In this document: positions 33,220 to 41,316 of the stretch, in pieces
How positions within the stretch are numbered: the stretch's first letter is position 1
Layout of the letters: every line of letters starts with the position of its first letter
Notes under the pieces: model-generated
Told to the model about the DNA's origin: nothing
Database searches by the model: none
What the model saw: only the letters and a program-made list of their open reading frames with translations
Made by a program: the position numbers and the translations under genes
From: Maribacter_C sp047345145
GTDB lineage: Bacteria > Bacteroidota > Bacteroidia > Flavobacteriales > Flavobacteriaceae
Reading direction: 5' to 3'
DNA length: 64,000 nucleotides
Assembly (NCBI RefSeq): GCF_047345145.1
Contig: NZ_JBLFER010000004.1
Coordinates: 62,001-126,000, forward strand

Positions 33220-33945
33220 ATGAAAAAATTATTGAGCCTAAGTTTAGTACTATTATTTACCGCATCATGCACAGCGCAATGGGGTAAAAAAATTAAAGGG
33301 AACGGAAATGTAACTACTATAGAGCGTAGTGTTGGTGAATACGACGCCGTCGGATTAGCCGGATGGTTTGATTTGGATTTGGTTGCTGGAAAAGAAGGGG
33401 AAATCAAGTTAGAGGGCGAATCAAATCTTCTGGAATACATCAAAACCGAAGTGAAAAATGGGAAGTTATCTATCAAAGTTGAAAAAGGATATAATCTAAA
33501 GCCTTCTTCATGGGATGACGGTATTCGAATTACAGTACCTGTTGAGAGTATCAACTCTGTTGCCCTTTCTGGCTCGGGAGATATTGTTGGCAAAACAACC
33601 ATCAAAACCGACAACTTTAAAACTGCCATGTCGGGTTCTGGTGATATCACTTTAGACATTGAGGCAACTTCAATCGATGCCGCTATGTCTGGCTCAGGAG
33701 ACATTACTTTAAATGGTAGTACTCGTGATTTCGAAGCCACCATTTCTGGCAGTGGAGATATTAAAGCCTATGGATTAGAAGCCGACAATGTAGATGCTAC
33801 AGTTTCAGGTTCTGCGGACATTAAAGTTACTGCCAACAAAATGCTAAAAGCAAGAGTATCTGGATCTGGGGACATTAGTTACAGAGGAAATCCTGACAAG
33901 GTTGATACTAAAGCTTCTGGTTCAGGAGATATTTCAAAAGGATAA
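33220..33945 (+). CDS. Head GIN domain protein (DUF2807)
   Basis: The 241 residues begin with a lipoprotein-like or signal sequence (LLFTASCTAQ), then the head GIN domain: GNGNVTTIERSVGEYDAVGLAG. The second half is a string of SGSGDI repeats (SGSGDIVGKT, SGSGDITLDI, SGSGDITLNG, SGSGDIKAYG, SGSADIKVTA, SGSGDISYRG, SGSGDISKG), one per beta-helix turn. Proteins of this family are widespread in Bacteroidota surfaces, function unknown. It ends the ECF operon, before a strong bidirectional terminator. Confidence 0.88.
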   Translation: MKKLLSLSLVLLFTASCTAQWGKKIKGNGNVTTIERSVGEYDAVGLAGWFDLDLVAGKEGEIKLEGESNLLEYIKTEVKNGKLSIKVEKGYNLKPSSWDDGIRITVPVESINSVALSGSGDIVGKTTIKTDNFKTAMSGSGDITLDIEATSIDAAMSGSGDITLNGSTRDFEATISGSGDIKAYGLEADNVDATVSGSADIKVTANKMLKARVSGSGDISYRGNPDKVDTKASGSGDISKG

Positions 33946-34003
33946 GGAGTTTATAGTCAATCAGAATTCAAAGAACTTAACTAATTAGAGAATTCTTAAA
34001 AAG

Positions 34004-34040
34004 AAAAAGAGGATCTAGTTTAAACTAGATCCTCTTTTTT
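34004..34040. terminator. Bidirectional terminator, perfect palindrome
   Basis: gaggatctagttt and aaactagatcctc pair fully with A and T runs on the two sides. It lies between two convergent genes, DUF2807 and the large T9SS protein, and can serve both. Confidence 0.92.
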
Positions 34041-34082
34041 ATTCTCCATATAGGTTGAACTTTCGAACCAATCTTTATGGTT

Positions 34083-37000
34083 CTACTCTTTCATAAACTT
34101 TTCGACCTGTAGTTGATTATCATCAGTTATTATATACAAAAAGTACATTCCTGATGTTAATTCTGAAACGTTTATTTCATACTCACCGCCAGTCAAAATT
34201 TGATCCCTTGCTTCAGTATGAATTACAACTTTCCCAAGCATATCATACACATAGAACATTTCAATACTTCGATCAATGTTTCCAAATACAGAGAGGTTTA
34301 ATATATCTGTGGTTGGGTTCGGATGTAAACTTATTTCGAACACTGGTAATGCGGCTGTAAAGTTTATTGCACCGGTTGCCTGAGAAGCAGATAAAACAAT
34401 TCCCGGAATAACTTCAGTAGGTAATGAACCATTTCCATCACTTGGTCTGCGCCATGCTACCGCTAGATTATCACCAAAAGTACCTTCTTTCATTAGTGCT
34501 TCTATGTAATAGGTATCTCCTTGGGTTAGAACAATACCCTGTGATTTCTGTGAGGGGAACTTATCCCATTGCCTATTACTTGCATAAGCCTCATGACTGG
34601 CTATTCGAACCTTGTCTGCTGCATTTGAGCTAGTACTTAAGCTAATCTCAGAATGATTGTTACCTGCCACCCAGAAGTAGTAGACGCCTGTTTCAGGAGC
34701 ACACAAATAACCGCTAACTCTTACCCCATAGTTGTTACCCATATTTTTGGGAATCTCAAAAAGAGACAATTCTGAAGTCGATGATGGATTCTCTGGATAA
34801 TTAGCAGCGCTTGTTAAATCCGAAATCGCAATTCCTGATATATCATCATAACGCTCCATCAAAATACTACCACTAGCTGTGCAGGTATTGGGAACCGTTG
34901 AAGTTACCTCAATGGTAGCCTGAGAAGTAAAACCACCATCATTGGTAGTTACCGTTATGGTAGCTGTACCTTCAGAGATGCCTGTTACCAGTCCGTTTGT
35001 ATCAACACTTGCAATAGCAGCATCACTAGAAGACCAACTTACAGATTGATCGCTAGCTCCAGAGGGAACTATGGTAGGATTAAGCATAGCCGTTTGGCTC
35101 TCACTAAGAGTTAGTGTAGTTGGCGATAAAGAAATGCCACTCACTGCAACCATGTCGGGTATGAAGGGTGATAATACATTTCCTGGTATGACCTGACTAG
35201 CCAAAGCACCATCTCCATCACTAGGTCTGCGCCAACCTATCGCTAGATTATCACCAAAAGTACCTTCTTTCATCAGGGCCTCTACATAATAACTATCACC
35301 TTGGGTTAGAGAAATACCTTGAGATTTCTGTGTTGTGAACTTGTCCCACTCTCTATTACCTGCCCAATTACTATGGTAAGCAATTCGAACCTTTCCTGTG
35401 GCATCTGAGCTTGTACTAAGGCTAAGCTCTGAACCATTATTGCCAGCCACAAAGAAATAGTAGGTGCCTGTCTCAGGAGCACACAAATAACCACTGACTC
35501 TAACTCCGTAGTTATCACCTTGGTTTCTTTGAATCTCAAAACTAGAAAGCTCTGAAGTAAAAGAAGGATTGTCAGGATAATTGGCTGCACTTGTTAAGTT
35601 AGACACTTCAATGCCTGATATGTCATCATAGCGCTGCATTAGAATTGTTCCACTTGCTGTGCATGTACTAGTATTGTCCGGAATGACTTCAATAGTAGCA
35701 GCAGCAGTGAAATTACCATCATTGGTAGTCACTGTTATTGTAGCTGTACCTGAAGCAATACCGGTTACCAACCCACTAGTATTAACTGTTGCAATAGTAG
35801 CATCACTTGATGACCAAGTTACTGATGGGTCAGTGGCATCAGAGGGTGCAATTGTGGCTATTAGCGTTCCTGTTTCGCCTTCTTGTAAGGTTAATGTGTT
35901 AGAATCGAGCGTTACACCAGTGACATTAACAGTGGGAGGCCCGCTGAAAAAGTCAAATGCTGTACAAGGTATAACTTGAAAAGGAACAGCGCCATTTCCA
36001 TTGCTAGGCTTACGCCAACCTACGGATAAATTATCGCCACCGCCTCTTTCATTCATCAATGCCTCTATATAATAGTTTTGACCTGCTACTAAATTAACAG
36101 CAGCAGACTTTTGCGTAGGAAATTTGTCCCATTCACCATCAAATGACCAGCTGTCATGATAAGCGATTCTTACTTTATTCGCAGCACTAGCATCAGTACT
36201 TAAACTCAATTCAACATTATCATCTCCTGTTACCCAGAAATAATACGTACCAGTTTCTGGAGCCTTTAAAAGCCCCTTAACTCGAACTCCATAATCATCA
36301 GCTACATTTATTGGAATACGAAACTCTGTTAGTTCGTTAACAGCACTAGGGGCATTCGGGAAGTTTGTATTACTTTTTAGTTCTGCAATTGTCGTACCTG
36401 GAACATTACTAAACGTCTCCATAATAATACGATCCGAACACGGATCTGGGTCTAACTGGTTAATCCAATCATCAATTAACTGCACTGCAACAACATCAAT
36501 CTCATTTTTAGCAATGGGAGGCATTCGAACAGCCGGATCAGTACTATTAAGTCTATGATATAAAATAGAAGTAGCCGTATTTCCCGGATCTACAATTCTC
36601 TCATTAAGTATTCCCAATGGTAAATAAGGGTTGGCAGTCAAAACACCTGTTTGCAAAATATCAAGATTCAAACTCAAATTAAAATCACCACGATTTCCGG
36701 TACCTGGTCTATGGCAATACGCACAATTTAGATCTAAATACGATCTTGCTTTTTCATCTAAGCTTGCCGTTGGATCATTAATCGATTTAGAAGTTAAGAT
36801 CATATTTGTATCAGCATCAGAAATGGTTTGATCTAATATCCCTAAATGACTTAATGTAACCAATTGATTCGCTGTTCTTCCCGTTTGAGGGTAGGTATAA
36901 TCTTTGTTCAAGTGCCTTGCTCTCGTGCCAAGAGTACCTCCAGTAATTGGGTTATGACAACTAACACAGTCAATCGTACTGGGATAGCTCCATGTTTGCG

Positions 37001-38798
37001 TATCTGCACTGCCATCCGCTTTCAATATGTCAATAGATTCATCCAAACCAGTGGTGAGTAACTCGGCGTCAGTTTGTTGATCATTCCATTTATAGGTGAC
37101 AAAATAAAAATTGTCATCGCTCGCTTTGATTGAAAATCGTGTTTCTAATCTTTTAGTTACGGATGGATTATTTTCATCAATCGGTAGTTCAAAATGCTTT
37201 ACCAAAACAGACCCGACGGGAAAATCCCAATCACCAATATCAGAATATCCAATTTTTTCGTCTGCCGTGTTGTGACTTCCATCATTCGGAATAGCCATCC
37301 AGCGTTTCTTTTCTGCGCCATCTGACCAAAACGATTCAACCAAATCGTAGGGAATAAGACCATCAGTTGGAGTTAAAGTATTCAAATCTGTGAACGCCCC
37401 CGTTTCTGATAAAAGTTGTGGTGTATTCCCAAAACCAGTATTCTTAGAAGTAACCTTAAAGAGTGATGAAGTACCCTGTTTTAAAATATAAAGTTCACCT
37501 TGTTTATCTTCTCCAAACGAAATAATATTAGTAGAAGTAAAATTGCCGTATTGCTCGTAAGTACCAGTGTTTACATCCACTGTAAAAATTTCTTCTCCAT
37601 TACCATAATCAGCGCAAAGGTATTTTCCTCTAAGCTCAGGAACTTCGTTGCCCCTATATACAAAACCACCTATTACGGCATTTGCCTGCGCCCTTGGAAA
37701 AGCTACAAGTGGTTGCTCATGTGACATGTTATTATACAAATTATCAACGCAGAACGTGCTATAGTATAATCCTTCATAAAGCGGCCAACCATAGTTCTTG
37801 CCTTTCTTGATGATGTTTATTTCCTCGTGTCTTCCACCACCAATTTCACCAACATACAACTCCCCAGTTTCTCGGTCCTTGGTCATTCGGTGTGGGTTTC
37901 TATGACCAATACTATAATACTCCTCAAAATTTTCACCTGCGGGACTTAGAAATGGGTTGTCATTCGGAATCCAATAGCCATTTCCGGTTATTTCATCGGA
38001 AAATCCATGATCATCTGGCATTGTGCGAACTGGCGGGTGACTTTTTGTATTGTCTTGATCAACGTCTAAGCGTAAAACACCCCCGTCTAGATTATTGATA
38101 ATATCTTGAGATTTTTTAAAGGCTGTTTGATCACCCGTTGTTAGATATAAAAAACCATCGTCTCCGAATAATAATCCTCCACCTCGATGGGTCGTTCCAT
38201 ACATTCTCAACTTAAGTAGAACTTGCTCTGAAGATTCTTGAACATTAAGTGTAGTCGGATTAGCCTCGTACCTTGCTAAGATTAGAAAGTTACCCCAGTA
38301 TTCTTCACTATCACAACTTTGGGTTGTATAACTATTCGGAAAATCATTACTATTGGCATCCTCAGTGGTATACCAAGTATAGATATAATTCTTATCTGCC
38401 GTACCGAATTGTGGATGTAATGCCAAGCCTAAAAAACCACCGTCCCAAACCACACCGACTTTATCGGATAGATCTACCATTAAGTTTTTAGTTGAAACCC
38501 CAGGGTTCTTATCGAACCAAAATATTTTACCATCACGTTGCCCGACAATTACTTTGTTTCCACTGGGCACTTCATTAAATGTCAATGGAGAATCAAACGT
38601 AATATTTGGAAAAACAGGTTGATAAGGCAACCCTTGCGGTAGACTCCCTGGAAAATTACCATTCAGGTAAGCACCCATCGGTTCTGGATTGTCTAGACCA
38701 GAGCCTGCAAAGTAATAGGGAATAGCACTAAAAAGGAGTAATGAAGCAAAGACAAAGAGGTATTTTCGAGATTTTTTTCGGAGTAGTTTTGTTTTCAT
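34083..38798 (-). CDS. Large T9SS-secreted quinohaemoprotein: PQQ-type dehydrogenase, cytochrome c, PA14 and Big2 domains
   Basis: The 1571-residue protein has a signal peptide with a basic start. Residues about 50-455 form a glucose/sorbosone dehydrogenase beta-propeller (FLGLALHPQF, TTHRGGGLLFGDDGFLYLTTGD, IGHRNPHRM). Residues about 470-780 resemble the HNE_0200-type region and hold two haem c sites, CVSCH near 611 and CAYCH near 692. Then come PA14 (about 786-946), Big2 (953-1040), PA14 (1046-1210), Big2 (1219-1300), PA14 (1306-1470) and a type IX sorting domain (1483-1571, FEISLHPNPTTDILNLSV). It probably oxidises a sugar at the surface and passes electrons to its haems. Confidence 0.88.
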   Translation of the reverse strand: MKTKLLRKKSRKYLFVFASLLLFSAIPYYFAGSGLDNPEPMGAYLNGNFPGSLPQGLPYQPVFPNITFDSPLTFNEVPSGNKVIVGQRDGKIFWFDKNPGVSTKNLMVDLSDKVGVVWDGGFLGLALHPQFGTADKNYIYTWYTTEDANSNDFPNSYTTQSCDSEEYWGNFLILARYEANPTTLNVQESSEQVLLKLRMYGTTHRGGGLLFGDDGFLYLTTGDQTAFKKSQDIINNLDGGVLRLDVDQDNTKSHPPVRTMPDDHGFSDEITGNGYWIPNDNPFLSPAGENFEEYYSIGHRNPHRMTKDRETGELYVGEIGGGRHEEINIIKKGKNYGWPLYEGLYYSTFCVDNLYNNMSHEQPLVAFPRAQANAVIGGFVYRGNEVPELRGKYLCADYGNGEEIFTVDVNTGTYEQYGNFTSTNIISFGEDKQGELYILKQGTSSLFKVTSKNTGFGNTPQLLSETGAFTDLNTLTPTDGLIPYDLVESFWSDGAEKKRWMAIPNDGSHNTADEKIGYSDIGDWDFPVGSVLVKHFELPIDENNPSVTKRLETRFSIKASDDNFYFVTYKWNDQQTDAELLTTGLDESIDILKADGSADTQTWSYPSTIDCVSCHNPITGGTLGTRARHLNKDYTYPQTGRTANQLVTLSHLGILDQTISDADTNMILTSKSINDPTASLDEKARSYLDLNCAYCHRPGTGNRGDFNLSLNLDILQTGVLTANPYLPLGILNERIVDPGNTATSILYHRLNSTDPAVRMPPIAKNEIDVVAVQLIDDWINQLDPDPCSDRIIMETFSNVPGTTIAELKSNTNFPNAPSAVNELTEFRIPINVADDYGVRVKGLLKAPETGTYYFWVTGDDNVELSLSTDASAANKVRIAYHDSWSFDGEWDKFPTQKSAAVNLVAGQNYYIEALMNERGGGDNLSVGWRKPSNGNGAVPFQVIPCTAFDFFSGPPTVNVTGVTLDSNTLTLQEGETGTLIATIAPSDATDPSVTWSSSDATIATVNTSGLVTGIASGTATITVTTNDGNFTAAATIEVIPDNTSTCTASGTILMQRYDDISGIEVSNLTSAANYPDNPSFTSELSSFEIQRNQGDNYGVRVSGYLCAPETGTYYFFVAGNNGSELSLSTSSDATGKVRIAYHSNWAGNREWDKFTTQKSQGISLTQGDSYYVEALMKEGTFGDNLAIGWRRPSDGDGALASQVIPGNVLSPFIPDMVAVSGISLSPTTLTLSESQTAMLNPTIVPSGASDQSVSWSSSDAAIASVDTNGLVTGISEGTATITVTTNDGGFTSQATIEVTSTVPNTCTASGSILMERYDDISGIAISDLTSAANYPENPSSTSELSLFEIPKNMGNNYGVRVSGYLCAPETGVYYFWVAGNNHSEISLSTSSNAADKVRIASHEAYASNRQWDKFPSQKSQGIVLTQGDTYYIEALMKEGTFGDNLAVAWRRPSDGNGSLPTEVIPGIVLSASQATGAINFTAALPVFEISLHPNPTTDILNLSVFGNIDRSIEMFYVYDMLGKVVIHTEARDQILTGGEYEINVSELTSGMYFLYIITDDNQLQVEKFMKE
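34390..35940 (-). repeat. Tandem Big2-PA14 module duplication inside the large T9SS gene
   Basis: Two stretches of about 770 bases, 34390-35155 and 35165-35940, encode near-identical Big2+PA14 units. The DNA is still alike over long runs, for example gctagattatcaccaaaagt at both sites, so duplication or gene conversion was recent. The first PA14 (residues 786-946) is more diverged. Confidence 0.8.
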
Positions 38799-39000
38799 AT
38801 GTATGTGGTGTGGTTCTACCTACGAAAGTCATAGATTTTGACATATTTAACAGGGCCTTATCGATGAAATACATCTTAATTCGTTGAAGCACAGGAAGCC
38901 AGAAAATTATAGAATTCCTGCATGGAAGTAAGAAATTTTGAAGAAGATGACTTTAGAACTAAGAAATTGGCTTTTAAACAATTATAGAAATGTGTAAAAC

Positions 39001-40392
39001 CTAAGAAAGCGCCTTTTCCTCCTTTGGGACTCTAAACAACAGAATAATCCCAACTAAGAAAAACACAACTAAGAAAAGGATAGCGTAGCGCATGTTATAC
39101 TTCTCATCAACAATGGCGAAAATAAGCATGCCAATTACGATTCCTATCTTCTCGGCAACATCAAAAAAGCTAAAATATGATGTTGTATCTTCCGTTTCGG
39201 GTAAGAATTTCGAATAGGTAGAACGCGCCAATGATTGCACACCGCCCATCACAAGACCTACAAAACCAGCTGCGATATAAAACTCTTCCGGTGATTTCAT
39301 AAAAAAGGCATACACGCATAAAAGCATCCAAATGGCATTTACTACAATCAAAGTTTTAATATTGCCAAACTTGTCTGAAGCCCTTGATGTCAAAAATGCA
39401 CCTAAAATAGCGACCAATTGAATTACGAGAATACTAATGATTAGTCCTGTCGTTTTTTGGTCATCATCCGCCCAACCAATTTCTTTTTCACCAAAGTAAA
39501 CGGCAATGAGCATAATTGTCTGTACGGCCATACTAAAAACGAAGAAGGCTTCCAGATATCGTTTTAGTCTTAAGTTTTCCTGTAATTGTTTCCAGACACC
39601 TTTTAATTCTCTAAATCCATTTAACAATACATCTTTAGTTACTTTTTGACCAGTAGAAGTTCCTTTAGGTAAAATGGCAAAGGAGTACTGACTGAAAAGT
39701 GCCCACCAAATTCCTACCGTTATGAATGAAATTTTCATAGCTTCAAAAGATGCGCCATTTCTTGCATTTTTCATGGCTGTAGCAATCTCTTCTTCACTAC
39801 CATTTTCGTTGATACTATCGGCTATGCTAATGTCGAAACCAAACCATTCAGGTTTCATAACCATAGCTAGATTAAGCACTAGCAAAAGTACGCTGCCTAT
39901 ATATCCCATAGAGAAACCTTTCGCACTTATACGATCTTGTTGTTCTTCAAAAGCGATATCTGGTAAATAAGAATTGTAGAAAACCAAGCTACCCCAATAC
40001 CCCAATAGGCCCATAAAATAGAACAGAAGACTCGTATGAATGGCATCTAAATCGAACCAGTACAAACCAACACATCCGATACTGCCAAGATAACAGAAGA
40101 ACTTCATGAAGTTCTTTTTGTTTCCCACATAATCGGCAATTCCTGATAAAATAGGCGATGATATCGCCACCACTAAAAAGGTGAAAGCCGTTATAATTTC
40201 AATGAGTACTGTTGGCTTCATTTCAAATCCAAAAGCAGAAACGAGCTCTTCATCCGAAGAGAATAACGCAGAATAAAAAATAGGAAAAATCGACGAAGCG
40301 ATTGTTAAGGTATATACCGAATTCGCCCAATCATAAAAGGCCCAAGCATTCAATAATTTTTTACTTCCTTTAATCGCTATGCCTCTTGCCAT
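39001..40392 (-). CDS. MFS transporter, UMF1/Atg22-like
   Basis: This 463-residue protein has about 12 membrane helices. The N terminus NAWAFYDWANSVYTLTIASSIFPIFYS matches the UMF1 family, whose fungal members (Atg22) release amino acids from vacuoles. Bacterial members are common in Bacteroidota with unknown cargo. GVQSLARSTYSKFLPE is the conserved loop late in the family. It stands alone, between the large T9SS gene and the M48 gene, with a terminator of the M48 gene just before its start. Confidence 0.87.
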   Translation of the reverse strand: MARGIAIKGSKKLLNAWAFYDWANSVYTLTIASSIFPIFYSALFSSDEELVSAFGFEMKPTVLIEIITAFTFLVVAISSPILSGIADYVGNKKNFMKFFCYLGSIGCVGLYWFDLDAIHTSLLFYFMGLLGYWGSLVFYNSYLPDIAFEEQQDRISAKGFSMGYIGSVLLLVLNLAMVMKPEWFGFDISIADSINENGSEEEIATAMKNARNGASFEAMKISFITVGIWWALFSQYSFAILPKGTSTGQKVTKDVLLNGFRELKGVWKQLQENLRLKRYLEAFFVFSMAVQTIMLIAVYFGEKEIGWADDDQKTTGLIISILVIQLVAILGAFLTSRASDKFGNIKTLIVVNAIWMLLCVYAFFMKSPEEFYIAAGFVGLVMGGVQSLARSTYSKFLPETEDTTSYFSFFDVAEKIGIVIGMLIFAIVDEKYNMRYAILFLVVFFLVGIILLFRVPKEEKALS

Positions 40393-40409
40393 ATGGTTTG
40401 GTTGGGTAT

Positions 40410-40440
40410 AAAAAAACCGTCAGCGATAAAACTGACGGTC
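40410..40440 (-). terminator. Terminator downstream of the M48 gene
   Basis: accgtcag (40416-40423) and ctgacggt (40432-40439) pair around an 8-base loop; on the minus strand a run of seven T follows. Confidence 0.88.
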
Positions 40441-40468
40441 TTAAATATACGATTATTACCAATAGTTT

Positions 40469-41278
40469 CTATTGAAAAGAAGTAACGCCAAATTTAGCAG
40501 CCTCTTTCTTAGCCAAAGGAGCCCACTGCGTCAAATTAGAGATACGTGTATCATTTGAAGGGTGCGTACTCATAAATTCTGGTGGTGCTTGTCCTCCGCT
40601 TTTGGCTTTCATACGTTTCCATAATTCTGCCCCTTCATCAGGATTGTAACCTGCAATAGCCATAATCTGAAGTCCTATACGATCCGCCTCTGTTTCATGA
40701 CTTCTACTAAAAGGTAGCATGATACCTAAGGTCGAACCCAAGCCATAAGCCTGATTGAACATATTTCTCTTTTGAGGATCTTTAATTGCCACATTGCCAG
40801 CTACCGCACCTAATTGTTGTAAGGTACCAGCGCTCATACGTTGTGCTCCGTGATCTGCCAATGCATGAGCTACTTCATGCCCCATAACTACTGCTACCCC
40901 AGTCTCTTGTTGTGTAATTGGTAATATACCTGTGTAAAAAACAATTTTGCCTCCTGGCATACACCAAGCATTGACCGTTTCATCTTTTACTAGGTTATAT
41001 TCCCACTTGTAATCTTTTAAATAACCAGGATACCCATTTGCGGTTAACCATCGTTCAGCTGCAGAAGATATGCGCTGCCCTACCCTCGTAATCATTTTTG
41101 ATTCTGCGGTATTCGTTACTACCGCATTTTCCGTTAAAAACTGGTCATATTGCGCAAAGGCCATTGGAAAAATTTGTTTGTTCCCATAAAAGTTTAAAAC
41201 TTTTTGACCCGTGAAAGGATTTGTTTTACAAGCTGTAGCGCCAATAAAAATAATTAGCACTAAAATTAATTTTCTCAT
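40469..41278 (-). CDS. M48 family zinc metallopeptidase lipoprotein
   Basis: The 269-residue protein has a lipobox (GATACKTNP, Cys17), so it is lipid-anchored, probably at the inner face of the outer membrane. The zinc site is HEVAHALADH near residue 134 and ETEADRIGLQIM supplies the third ligand. It matches the LoiP/BepA-like group of M48 proteases that take part in outer-membrane protein quality control. It lies 38 bases after the GH31 gene on the same strand. Confidence 0.9.
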   Translation of the reverse strand: MRKLILVLIIFIGATACKTNPFTGQKVLNFYGNKQIFPMAFAQYDQFLTENAVVTNTAESKMITRVGQRISSAAERWLTANGYPGYLKDYKWEYNLVKDETVNAWCMPGGKIVFYTGILPITQQETGVAVVMGHEVAHALADHGAQRMSAGTLQQLGAVAGNVAIKDPQKRNMFNQAYGLGSTLGIMLPFSRSHETEADRIGLQIMAIAGYNPDEGAELWKRMKAKSGGQAPPEFMSTHPSNDTRISNLTQWAPLAKKEAAKFGVTSFQ

Positions 41279-41316
41279 TGCGATGTATGTTTAGTCCTTG
41301 TAAAGTACAAAAAAAA

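Noticed and set aside
33540..33940. Regular DNA repeats in the DUF2807 gene as a CRISPR-like array
   Set aside because: The spacing is one beta-helix turn, the frame is continuous and the repeats encode SGSGDI; they are protein repeats.
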